Positions 1-7,044 of a stretch of 64,000 bases of DNA are shown here, one piece after another. Origin of the DNA: Streptomyces sp. Ag109_O5-1 (lineage in GTDB: Bacteria > Actinomycetota > Actinomycetes > Streptomycetales > Streptomycetaceae); assembly GCF_003814875.1 (NCBI RefSeq), contig NZ_RKQF01000001.1:6882001-6946000 (forward strand), given 5' to 3'. The notes below the pieces were generated by a model. It was not told the origin of the DNA. It did not search any database and saw only the letters and a program-made list of their open reading frames with translations. A program made the translations under genes and the position numbers. How positions within the stretch are numbered: the first letter of the stretch is position 1; every line of letters begins with the position of its first letter.

Positions 1-495
1 GAGGCGCCGAGCCACCGGGACACGCTGCACGCGCGCGTGCCCGTAGCGTCGAGCGGCGGCTTCCTCACCACGGGCAGCGGCGCGCTCGGCTGGGGCCTGC
101 CCCTGGCGGTGGGCCGGGCCCTCGCCGACCGGCGCCGGGTGGTGTGCGTGGTCGGGGACGGTTCGGCGCTGTTCTCGGTACAGGCCCTGTGGACCGCGGC
201 CCGCCACACGGCACCGGTCACCTACGTCCTTGTGGACAACGGCGGTTACGGGGCCGTCCGCGCGCTGGGCCGCCGGATCGGCATCGCGCCCGTCCCCGGC
301 ACGGACATCACGGGCATCGACTTCACGGCACTCGCGCAGTCCTTCGGCTGCCCCGCGGCCCGCGCCGAGCACCCCGGCGAACTGCCGGACGCCCTGGACC
401 ACGCCCTGGGCCGCGGTGACGACGCCGGCCCCTTCCTGCTGCACGTCGTGGTGACCGGCGGCACGGCCACCCTGTACGAGACCCGGGCGGGGTGA
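1..495 (+). CDS. ThDP-dependent decarboxylase, C-terminal part (benzoylformate decarboxylase-like)
   Basis: Only the C-terminal 164 residues are in the window; the frame is open to the left edge, so a GTG at 37 is internal. The visible part is the ThDP pyrophosphate-binding domain. The GDGS motif (visible residues 52-55) is followed about 25 residues later by DNGGYGAV, whose Asn/Gly close the Mg-ThDP site. The ending GPFLLHVVV is typical of benzoylformate and other 2-oxo acid decarboxylases. Substrate cannot be read from this part. The stop lies 3 nt before an ABC ATPase start, so the two are cotranscribed and the importer may bring in a substrate for this enzyme (inference). Acetolactate synthase-like alternatives are less likely. 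Confidence 0.75.
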   Translation, partial: EAPSHRDTLHARVPVASSGGFLTTGSGALGWGLPLAVGRALADRRRVVCVVGDGSALFSVQALWTAARHTAPVTYVLVDNGGYGAVRALGRRIGIAPVPGTDITGIDFTALAQSFGCPAARAEHPGELPDALDHALGRGDDAGPFLLHVVVTGGTATLYETRAG

Positions 496-498
496 GGG

Positions 499-1275
499 AT
501 GCTGCGCCTCGACTCCGTCAGCCGGCATTTCGGGGGCCGGCCCGTCCTGGACGGCATCAGCCTGACCGTGCCCGACGGGCAACTCCTCAGCGTGGTCGGG
601 CCCTCCGGCTGCGGAAAGTCCACGCTCCTGCGCGCCATCGCCGGGCTGCTGCCCGCACAGGAGGGCACGATCACGGTCGACGGGACACCGGTGACCGGCG
701 TGCCGGAGCGGCTGGCGGTGGTCTTCCAGGAGTACGGCCGCTCGCTGCTGCCCTGGCTCACCGTCCGCGACAACGTGGCCCTGCCGCTGCGCCGCCGGGG
801 CCTGACCCGTGCCGCCCGCCGGGCCGAGGCCGAGACCATCCTCGGACGCGTCGGCCTGCACGGGGCCGCCCGGCGCCATCCGCGCGAACTGTCCGGCGGT
901 ATGCAACAGCGCGTCGCCATCGCCCGCGCCCTGGTCTGCCGTCCCTCGCTGCTGCTCATGGACGAGCCGTTCGGCTCGCTGGACGCGGGCACCCGGGAGG
1001 ACCTGGAGGACCTCCTCCTCGAAGTCCATCGCACCGACGACACGACCATCGTGTTCGTCACCCACGACATCGACGAGAGCGTGTACGTGGGCGACCGGGT
1101 CGTCGTCCTCTCCCCGGGCCCCGGCTCCCACGTCGTCCGGGACCTCCCGGTCGCCCTGCCGCGGGAGCGGGACCAGATCACCACCCGCAGCTCACCCGTC
1201 TTCGTGGCGCTGCGCACGGAAGTGGGCCGGGCGGTGCGAGGCACTCCGCCGGGAGGGCCGCCGCCGGTCGGTTGA
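499..1275 (+). CDS. ABC transporter ATP-binding protein, nitrate/sulfonate/taurine type
   Basis: A 258-residue ATPase, normal length for the SsuB/TauB family that energises uptake of sulfonates, nitrate or pyrimidine precursors. Walker A GPSGCGKST is at residues 34-42, Q-loop in VVFQEYGRSLLPWLT, signature LSGGMQQR near 131, Walker B LLLMDEP with Asp155, and the H-loop THDIDE near 188. The SLLPWLT stretch after the Q-loop is characteristic of this subfamily. It starts 3 nt after the decarboxylase. The permease and binding protein are not downstream and must be upstream of the window. Substrate is not determined. Confidence 0.85.
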   Translation: MLRLDSVSRHFGGRPVLDGISLTVPDGQLLSVVGPSGCGKSTLLRAIAGLLPAQEGTITVDGTPVTGVPERLAVVFQEYGRSLLPWLTVRDNVALPLRRRGLTRAARRAEAETILGRVGLHGAARRHPRELSGGMQQRVAIARALVCRPSLLLMDEPFGSLDAGTREDLEDLLLEVHRTDDTTIVFVTHDIDESVYVGDRVVVLSPGPGSHVVRDLPVALPRERDQITTRSSPVFVALRTEVGRAVRGTPPGGPPPVG

Positions 1276-1417
1276 CGCTCTGTCCGCCGTCCACCATGAC
1301 CGAATGCCCGGTGACGAAGGAGTCCCGGTCGGACAGGAGGAAGAGAGCCACCTGGGCGACCTCGTGCGCTTCGCCGACACGGCCGACCGCCGCGGTGCCG
1401 GCGTTGTTGAAGGCCAC
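1271..1417 (-). pseudogene. short-chain dehydrogenase (SDR) remnant
   Basis: On the minus strand this stretch reads VAFNNAGTAAVGRVGEAHEV, continuing to an end with FLLSDRDSFVTGH and MVDGGQS. NNAG is the SDR motif normally near residue 90, and the rest is the typical SDR C-terminus (about residues 205-250). About 110 residues that should separate them, including the catalytic Tyr-x3-Lys, are missing, and no N-terminal Rossmann motif precedes. It is an internally deleted remnant. Its last codons touch the 3' end of the ABC ATPase on the other strand. Confidence 0.6.
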
Positions 1418-1653
1418 TTGGCCGCATTGCGGCCGGAGACGATGACGGACGCGCTCTCCCGGGCCAGTTCCCGTCGGTGGCCTCATCCGGAAACCCCGGG
1501 CCGCGACCGTCCCTGCTTCTGGCCCGCCATGAACCGAATCTTCATCGGTCCCGGAACATGTCGAGGTCTTCGCCCGGTCCGCTCGCCGTGCGCGACGATC
1601 GTCCTGGTGCCTTCGCTGCCCGCCCCGATGTGAGAGGACCAGGAGACGTGGAT

Positions 1654-2313
1654 GTGTACGAAGCCGTGGACAGTCGCAGGGCCGTGCGGGCGTTCAGCGA
1701 TGAGCCGGTGCCCAGAGAGGTGCTCGAACGAGTGCTGGCCGCGGCGACGAGGGCTCCGTCAAGCGGGAACCTGCAGCCGTGGCATGTGTACGTCGTGGCC
1801 GGCGAGCCCCTGGCCGAGCTGAAGCGACGCGCCACGGCCAGGGCGCTGGCGGGAGACCCGGGCGATGAGCGGGAGTACCCGATGTACCCGGCCGAACTGG
1901 CCCCGCCCTACCTGGACCGTTTCTCCGCCGCGGCCGCCCAGCGGTACGAGGCGCTGGGCATCGAGCGCGACGACCCCGAGCGCCCCAGGAAGATCGCTGC
2001 CTTGAACTCGGGGGCGTTCGGGGCGCCGGTCGTACTGTTCTGCTACCTCGACCGGACGATGGGACCCGGGCAGTGGGGGGACGCGGGGATGTACCTGCAG
2101 ACGGTCATGCTGCTGCTGAGGGCGGAAGGGCTGCACAGCTGCCCCCAGGTGATGTGGACGATGTACCGGGACACCGTCAGCCGGACAGTCGGAGCCGGCG
2201 ACGGGCTCACACTCTTCTGCGGTGTCTCGGTGGGATTCGAGAGGGACGGCGTGCCGCGGCTGCGGACCGGGCGGGCGGACATGGCGGAGACGGTGAGCTT
2301 CGTCGGGGTGTGA
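1654..2313 (+). CDS. nitroreductase family protein
   Basis: About 219 residues, normal for FMN-dependent nitroreductases, which reduce nitro groups, quinones or flavins with NAD(P)H. It opens YEAVDSRRAVRAF, the SRRSxRxF-type FMN phosphate motif, followed by APSSGNLQPWHVYVV, the APSxxNxQPW flavin-contact motif. The C-terminal third has QTVMLLLRAEGLHSCPQ, the helix containing the family Gly and Cys. The frame is open to 1477; GTG 1654 was chosen because AGGAG at 1641-1645 sits 8 nt before it. GTG 1648 is the alternative. It appears monocistronic and converges on the FAS1 gene. Physiological substrate unknown. Confidence 0.85.
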   Translation: MYEAVDSRRAVRAFSDEPVPREVLERVLAAATRAPSSGNLQPWHVYVVAGEPLAELKRRATARALAGDPGDEREYPMYPAELAPPYLDRFSAAAAQRYEALGIERDDPERPRKIAALNSGAFGAPVVLFCYLDRTMGPGQWGDAGMYLQTVMLLLRAEGLHSCPQVMWTMYRDTVSRTVGAGDGLTLFCGVSVGFERDGVPRLRTGRADMAETVSFVGV

Positions 2314-2364
2314 CCCGCCGCCCGGGTCCCGCCCAGGTCCCGCCCGGGTCCCGCTGAGTCCCGC

Positions 2365-2943
2365 TCAGGACGGGGGCTGGAGAACCGCGTCGACGACGTA
2401 GATGGTGGCGTTCGCGGCCTTGATGTTGCCGCAGACGATGTTCGCCTTGCCGTTGACCTTGAAGGTGGTACCCGAGCCCGATGTGGTCAGTTTGCTGCCT
2501 TCCACCGTCGTGAAGGAGCCGTGGGAGAGCTCGTTCGGGGTGATCTGCTTGTTCACGACGTGATAGGTCAGCACCTTCTTCAGCTGCCCCTGGTTGCCGA
2601 GCAGCGAGGTGAGCTGTGACGCGGTCACCTTCTGGAAGGCCTGGGCGTTGGGGGCGAAGACGGTGATGTGCGGTTTCCCGTCGAGGGTGCCGTTCAGCCT
2701 TGCTCTGACCACGGCCGAGACCAGCTGGCTGAGCTGTGGATACGCGGCGGCGGCCTCCATGACCCGGTCCCTGGCCGTGTTGGCCTTCTGGGAGAGCGCC
2801 GAACAGCCGGGACCGAACGTCCCCGACGGGCCGGGAGATGCATCCTGCGCGTGGCTCTGCGACGCCAGGCCGCCGAACGCCAGCGGGACGGCGACCAGAA
2901 CGGCCGCCGTTGCCTTTGCGGTACGCATGTGGGTGAACCTCAT
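2365..2943 (-). CDS. secreted fasciclin (FAS1) domain protein
   Basis: 192 residues. The N-terminus has basic residues, a hydrophobic core AAVLVAVPLAFGGLA and a cleavage site near SHA-QDA, so it is exported by Sec. The rest is one FAS1 domain, an adhesion module related to MPB70 and OsdL proteins. The hallmarks are TVFAPNAQAFQKV (FAS1 H1 region) and KVLTYHVVNKQITPNEL, the YH motif. Two cysteines, near CSALSQK and IVCGNI, may form a disulfide as in MPB70. It stands alone and converges with the nitroreductase. Surface adhesion or matrix role is inferred from the family. Confidence 0.9.
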   Translation of the reverse strand: MRFTHMRTAKATAAVLVAVPLAFGGLASQSHAQDASPGPSGTFGPGCSALSQKANTARDRVMEAAAAYPQLSQLVSAVVRARLNGTLDGKPHITVFAPNAQAFQKVTASQLTSLLGNQGQLKKVLTYHVVNKQITPNELSHGSFTTVEGSKLTTSGSGTTFKVNGKANIVCGNIKAANATIYVVDAVLQPPS

Positions 2944-3367
2944 CGCAACCTTCCTCCCGTGGAGGCGTGAACACTGCAGAGGTCGGGACTGCGGATTCTC
3001 CGTTCCGCGGGCGGGGCGGGGCGGCTGCCGCGCCGCGGCCTCGGGCCATCGTCACCCGGCCATATCGTCACCCGGCCACTGAGCGAGCGTATCCAGCCGG
3101 TGCGGTGGCCGCATCTCGAAGTCCGGGCCCGGTCCAGGCCCCGGGCAACGCCCTGAGCAGGGCCGCGTGTGAACCCACGCCCCCCGAGGAGCAATCCAAA
3201 AGGGCGTCTGTGACGTATCGGAAATAGGCCGCATCCTGCGAGTGCGCACCTGGTCGGCCGGTTCCCGTGCAGCGGGATCCTGGATGCGGGACGTGCTCGC
3301 GGCTGCAGCCATCCATCTCGTGCCACCGAGTCGCGCGAGACGACGGAAGGAAGGGGGCGTATCCATC

Positions 3368-3751
3368 ATGCGAGCACTGAGCGCGAGGCGTCTCGGCGCG
3401 GCGTTCGCTGCCGGCGTTCTGATGGCCGGCGGCGCTGCGATAGGCGCAGCCGGCACGGCCGTGGCGGCAGCCCCTGCAGTGCACACCCAGGTACCCACCG
3501 ACTCCTGCTTCGGCCACGACGACTGGCGCTGCCTCGACAACGGCGGGTTCCGCTTCGAGCACCCAGGGTTCGGCTTCGATCAGCCCGGGTTCTGCTTCAA
3601 CCACTCGGGGTTCTGCTTCGACCACCGATTCGACCATGGCTTTGACCACGGCTTTGACCACGGCTTTGACCACGGCTTTGACCACGGCTTCGGCCACCGC
3701 TTCGACCATCGATTCGTCAACGGGAGCATTGTGATCATCCTGCTCCGGTAG
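3368..3751 (+). CDS. secreted Phe/His-rich tandem-repeat peptide
   Basis: 127 residues from ATG 3368, with purine-rich AAGGGGG upstream. An export signal (hydrophobic AAFAAGVLMAGGAAIG, cleavage near AVA-AAP) precedes a short Cys-containing segment. Then come two repeat types: a looser one of about 7 residues (GF-x-F-x-x-P/S: PGFGFDQ, PGFCFNH, SGFCFDH), then a 4-residue GFDH repeat. Four exact 12-nt copies of GGCTTTGACCAC lie at 3638-3685, with diverged copies on both sides. It ends in a hydrophobic VIILLR. I do not recognise a family. The dense His/Asp/Phe array suggests metal binding or self-assembly at the cell surface (inference). Confidence 0.6.
   Translation: MRALSARRLGAAFAAGVLMAGGAAIGAAGTAVAAAPAVHTQVPTDSCFGHDDWRCLDNGGFRFEHPGFGFDQPGFCFNHSGFCFDHRFDHGFDHGFDHGFDHGFDHGFGHRFDHRFVNGSIVIILLR
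3638..3685 (+). repeat. four perfect 12-bp tandem repeats in the GFDH gene
   Basis: Four identical copies of GGCTTTGACCAC in frame with the Phe/His peptide, each encoding GFDH. Perfect identity, including the less usual TTT codon, points to recent expansion by slippage. Confidence 0.9.
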
Positions 3752-3771
3752 CGGTCACCGCAGGTGCACAA

Positions 3772-3796
3772 GGGCGCGCCCGTCACGCGCGCGCCC
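3772..3796 (+). terminator. hairpin after the Phe/His repeat gene
   Basis: GGGCGCGC and GCGCGCCC arms enclose a short loop 20 nt after the stop codon. The stem is GC-rich without a T-tract, as is common in Streptomyces. Confidence 0.45.
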
Positions 3797-3966
3797 GGGG
3801 TGCCGTTGTCCGCCGGGGCCGCCGAGGTGCGCTGTCGGGGAGAATGGAGGCGGTTCGAGAACGGCGAGGTGGGAGACGCGTAGCACAAACACGGCTGGGC
3901 ACGCGCCACCCTCTGACACTGCGGCTGTGGGTGTCACACGCCATGCTCGGATTCCGACGGGCCGTT

Positions 3967-4464
3967 TCACACGCAGCACCGGCAATAAAGATGGGCGGCG
4001 GCCGTCCGCGCCCTCGACGCCAGGGCCTTGAACGTGCCGACCGCGTTCTCGGCATCGAGGTAGTCCGCGAAGTCGACCTCCTCGATCTCGTACCACTGGG
4101 CCGCCACCATCGGGACGGCGTCCTCGGGGAGGGCGGCGAGGATGTCCCGCCAACGATCGGGGAGTTGCTGGAGAATCAGCCCCGTGTCCCAGGGGGAGTC
4201 GGGGGCGATGGGCTCGCCCTGGGGGTACGGCGGTTCGGGCCAGACCAGTTCCGGCGCGTCCTGCTGGTCGGCGAAGGGCACGGCCTCGGCGTAGGCGACC
4301 AGTTGGCCCAGGACGATGTCCGGGTCCAGGCCCTTTGCATCGATCCAGTCCGCGCCCGCCTCCTCCAGCGACGTCCCGTCGAGCCAGTCGCCGTCGGGGC
4401 CGATGGCCTGGTCCACCGCCGTGGTGTGGTCGGTCGCGTGGAAGTAGTCGTACAGCACACCCAT
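3967..4464 (-). CDS. conserved actinobacterial protein of unknown function
   Basis: 165 residues beginning MGVLYDYFHATD and ending LYCRCCV. I recall this N-terminal MGVL-x-DYF and C-terminal LYC-x-x-CV pattern from a widespread uncharacterised Streptomyces family that contains an IDAKGLDP-like segment, also present here (residues 41-48). It is acidic, with no signal or membrane segment, so it is cytosolic. A GGAG lies about 9 nt before the ATG. A Cys cluster (CRCC) ends the chain. No function can be assigned. It may be cotranscribed with the GntR gene upstream on the same strand. Confidence 0.7.
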   Translation of the reverse strand: MGVLYDYFHATDHTTAVDQAIGPDGDWLDGTSLEEAGADWIDAKGLDPDIVLGQLVAYAEAVPFADQQDAPELVWPEPPYPQGEPIAPDSPWDTGLILQQLPDRWRDILAALPEDAVPMVAAQWYEIEEVDFADYLDAENAVGTFKALASRARTAAAHLYCRCCV

Positions 4465-4555
4465 GTCGGTCTCCGTCGTTCACCGGGTCCTGCGCTCAAG
4501 TAGAGCAGGCGCCTGCACCGGACGACCGCCCGCAGTCCGGACAACGCGGGGTGCA

Positions 4556-5263
4556 TCAGGCTTCGTTGACGGGCTCCAGGGGGGCGTAGCCGGCCGTCAG
4601 CACCTCCGCGGTCTGGGTGAGGTGCCGGACCAGGGTCTCGGCTGCGGTGTCGGCATCGCGGGCGAGTGCCGCCTCCTCCAGTTGCCGGTGTTCCAGGGAC
4701 CCGTCCCGGCCGGGATTGCGGTGCGTCGACCAGCGGCGGGCCAGCTCGCTGGCGGTCCACATCCGGTCGAAGGTCTGGAGCAGGACGAGGTTGTCGCACC
4801 CCTCCAGCAGGGTGCGGTGGAAGATCCTGTGAGCCTCGGACCACGCGCTGCTGTAGTGCTCGCCCTCCTCCGGAACGTACACCGGGGTACGGGCCAGGCG
4901 GTGGTGGGCGGCACGCACGCGGGCCTCCCAGTCGACGTCGCCGCGCTCGATGGACATGCGCAGCACGACCGGTTCGATGGTCCGGCGGGCCTCCGCGATC
5001 TCCTGCCAGCGGCGGTCGGAGACGGCCGGGACGGCGAAGCCGCGGTTGGGCAGCCGGTCGGCGAGCCCCTCGCCGACCACCCGCACGAGCGCCTCCCGCA
5101 CGACGGCCAGACTCACGCCCTGTTCCTTGGCGAGGTCCTGCGGTTTGAGCGCGTCGCCAGGGGCGAAGTCACCGCGCAGGATGGCGTCTCGCAGGTGTGC
5201 GTAGACCTGCTCGGAAAGCATCTGCTTCCCGGCGGGGGCCGGGGTGTGAGCCGTACCAGTCAT
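4556..5263 (-). CDS. GntR-family regulator, FCD (FadR) subgroup
   Basis: 235 residues. The N-terminal winged helix (about 15-80) contains QVYAHLRDAILRGDFAPGD and SLAVVREALVRVVGEGL, the GntR recognition-helix signature. An all-helical FCD ligand domain follows; its metal-binding residues (D/R/H pattern) are partly seen in EAHRIFHRTLLEGCDN and LVRHL. Such proteins repress neighbouring genes until an organic-acid effector binds. The gene is divergent from the YbhB/DtxR pair, and the shared 87-nt region holds the palindrome GATAATCGATTATC, a probable operator. Effector unknown. Confidence 0.85.
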   Translation of the reverse strand: MTGTAHTPAPAGKQMLSEQVYAHLRDAILRGDFAPGDALKPQDLAKEQGVSLAVVREALVRVVGEGLADRLPNRGFAVPAVSDRRWQEIAEARRTIEPVVLRMSIERGDVDWEARVRAAHHRLARTPVYVPEEGEHYSSAWSEAHRIFHRTLLEGCDNLVLLQTFDRMWTASELARRWSTHRNPGRDGSLEHRQLEEAALARDADTAAETLVRHLTQTAEVLTAGYAPLEPVNEA

Positions 5264-5287
5264 GGCCTCAGCATAGACGATTCCCTA

Positions 5288-5321
5288 GATAATCGATTAT
5301 CCGTGTTATCATCGATTCATC
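5288..5321. promoter_or_regulatory. probable GntR operator in divergent intergenic region
   Basis: A perfect 14-bp palindrome GATAATCGATTATC lies at 5288-5301. A diverged second copy, TTATCATCGATTCATC, follows immediately. Both sit between the divergent GntR and YbhB starts and are AT-rich against the GC-rich background. Confidence 0.6.
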
Positions 5322-5350
5322 GTTGTGAGGCCCCTGAGAGGAATGCCGAG

Positions 5351-5884
5351 ATGATCGCCAACGACCCCTTCGCCCGCCTCCCCGAGGTCGCGTCCTTCAC
5401 CGTCACCAGCACCACCGTCACCGACGGAGCCGTCTGGCCGCCCGAACAGCACGCCTCCGGCCTGCCCGGCGGAAAGGACATCTCCCCGCAGCTGTCCTGG
5501 CGCGGCGCCCCGGACGGCACCAGGAGCTACGCCGTCACCGTCTACGACCCCGATGCCCCCACCGGGTCCGGTTTCTGGCACTGGGCGGTCGCCGACATTC
5601 CGGCCACCGTCACCGAACTGCCCGAGGGCGCCGGCAGTGACACGGGCTCGGGCCTGCCCGAAGGCGCCTTCCAACTGCCCAACGACACCCGCTCGGCCCG
5701 CTACATCGGCGCCGCCCCGCCGGCCGGGCACGGCCCGCACCGCTACTTCATCGTGGTGCACGCCCTCGACGTCGCCTCGATCGGCATCCCCGCCGACGCC
5801 ACCCCGGCCGTCCTCGGCTTCACCATGGCCGGCCGCACCCTCGCCCGCGCGGTGCTGACCGTCACCGCTGAGACACCCGCCTGA
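5351..5884 (+). CDS. YbhB/YbcL family Raf-kinase-inhibitor-like protein
   Basis: 177 residues from ATG 5351, preceded by GAGAGG. It has the PEBP-fold hallmarks: DISPQLSWRGAPDGTRSYAVTVYDPDAP (DPDAP ligand-pocket motif near residue 72), HWAVADIPA and a GPHRYFIVVHALD motif. Bacterial members are cytosolic with poorly known roles, possibly binding phospho-ligands. It starts 87 nt from the divergent GntR gene and lies 8 nt before the DtxR-like gene, so the two form an operon likely under GntR control. Confidence 0.9.
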   Translation: MIANDPFARLPEVASFTVTSTTVTDGAVWPPEQHASGLPGGKDISPQLSWRGAPDGTRSYAVTVYDPDAPTGSGFWHWAVADIPATVTELPEGAGSDTGSGLPEGAFQLPNDTRSARYIGAAPPAGHGPHRYFIVVHALDVASIGIPADATPAVLGFTMAGRTLARAVLTVTAETPA

Positions 5885-5892
5885 GGACCGGC

Positions 5893-6444
5893 ATGTCCCG
5901 GCTCATCGACACCACGGAGATGTATCTGCGCACCCTCCTGGACCTTGAGGAGGAAGGCGTGGTCCCGCTGCGTGCCCGCATCGCCGAGCGCCTGGAGCAG
6001 AGCGGCCCGACGGTCAGCCAGACCGTCGCCCGCATGGAGCGCGACGGCCTGCTGCGCATCGCCGGCGACCGGCACCTCGAACTGACCGACGAGGGCCGCC
6101 GACTGGCCGTGCGTGTCATGCGCAAGTACCGGCTCGCGGAGTGTCTGCTCCTCGACGTGATCGGGCTGGAGCGGGAGCAGGTCCACGCCGAGGCCTGCCG
6201 CTGGGAACATGTGATGAGCGAGGCCGTGGAACGCCGCATCCTGGAACTGCTGCAGCACCCGACGCACTCACCGTACGGCGATCCGATCCCCGGCCTGGCG
6301 GAGCTCGGCCGGGAAAGCGCCGCGGCGGATCCGTTCCCCGACGGCACCGCGGTCGGTCTGGGCGGCCGGGACACCAGACCGGACAGCGTGAGCGCAGCCG
6401 TACGCCGCATCGGGGAGCCGGTCCAGACCGCCCCCGGCTCATGA
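5893..6444 (+). CDS. DtxR/DmdR-type metal-dependent regulator with frameshifted third domain
   Basis: 183 residues. Domain 1 (SRLIDTTEMYLRTLLDLEEEG, then a winged helix with SGPTVSQTVARMERDGLL) and domain 2 (HRLAEC-like YRLAECLLLDVIGL, VHAEACRWEHVMSEAVERRI) match DmdR1/IdeR closely and keep metal ligands (Met10, Cys, Glu, His in AECL and EACRWEH). Known members are about 230 residues. Here VRRIGEPVQT leads straight to a stop, while the expected continuation (RLMTTPRYGGVRPGA, then VMSVT) appears in other frames just downstream. The SH3-like domain is therefore lost by two small frameshifts. DNA binding may persist. It is 8 nt downstream of ybhB. Confidence 0.8.
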   Translation: MSRLIDTTEMYLRTLLDLEEEGVVPLRARIAERLEQSGPTVSQTVARMERDGLLRIAGDRHLELTDEGRRLAVRVMRKYRLAECLLLDVIGLEREQVHAEACRWEHVMSEAVERRILELLQHPTHSPYGDPIPGLAELGRESAAADPFPDGTAVGLGGRDTRPDSVSAAVRRIGEPVQTAPGS

Positions 6445-6509
6445 CCACTCCGCGGTACGGCGGGGTCCGGCCCGGCGCGGCGCGGTCATGAGCGTGACCA
6501 GACCCTGAA
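6428..6509 (+). pseudogene. out-of-frame continuation of DtxR SH3-like domain
   Basis: Frame +2 from about 6428 reads DRPRLMTTPRYGGVRPGAARS. A second shift near 6475 gives AVMSVTRP before a stop. In DmdR proteins this segment follows GEPIQT and begins domain 3, so these are remnants of the missing C-terminus. Confidence 0.5.
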
Positions 6510-6538
6510 CCCGGCAGGGCGCTCGCCCGGCTACGGGA

Positions 6539-6570
6539 CGGTCCTCGACCACGGTCACGGTCGAGGACCG
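6539..6570 (+). terminator. terminator hairpin after the ybhB-dtxR operon
   Basis: A perfect 12-bp inverted repeat, CGGTCCTCGACC and GGTCGAGGACCG, with an 8-nt loop, lies 95 nt after the in-frame DtxR stop. Confidence 0.6.
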
Positions 6571-6791
6571 CCCCCGCCTGCGGCAGCCACCGGCGAACAA
6601 AGCCGCTCCCACCCGCGCCGGGGCAGCCGCCGGAGCGGGGTACGAGCGGCGTCTCGTCAGACCTTCTCGACTCGTACGGGGTGTCCCGCGAGAAGGTGAT
6701 TCATGCCGTCGGTGGGACGCGGCAGGGTGAGCGGTTCGCCGGTCTGCGACGGAAGCGTTCTGGCGCAGGAGTGGCACGACACCTCGCTGCG

Positions 6792-6911
6792 TCACCAGGA
6801 CTCGGCTTGCAGGAACAGCGTGATCACCTCCGCGAAGAACCAGATGGAGAACGCCAGGCACGCCAGCCACAGCCCCCACAAGACCCAGCGGGCCTCTCGT
6901 CGTATGTGCAT
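6792..6911 (-). CDS. possible small single-span membrane protein
   Basis: 39 residues from ATG 6911: basic MHIRREAR, then one long hydrophobic span rich in Trp and Phe (VLWGLWLACLAFSIWFFAEV), then ITLFLQAESW. Charge distribution fits a cytoplasmic N-terminus. The only ribosome-binding candidate is a GGGGG 11 nt upstream, and no family is recognised. It lies in a 600-bp stretch with no other gene. The Trp-rich segment argues against a random reading frame. Confidence 0.4.
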   Translation of the reverse strand: MHIRREARWVLWGLWLACLAFSIWFFAEVITLFLQAESW

Positions 6912-7044
6912 CAGCGGATCAACCCCCGTCACGGCCCTGGCCTGCCACCGGCACGGTCCTCCCGCCACGCACCGCAACTTTCCCCCGCCGACGTGTAGTT
7001 GACCCCTCGGCTCCCACCAGGCCGGCGAGGCGCCGCAGGGAGCT

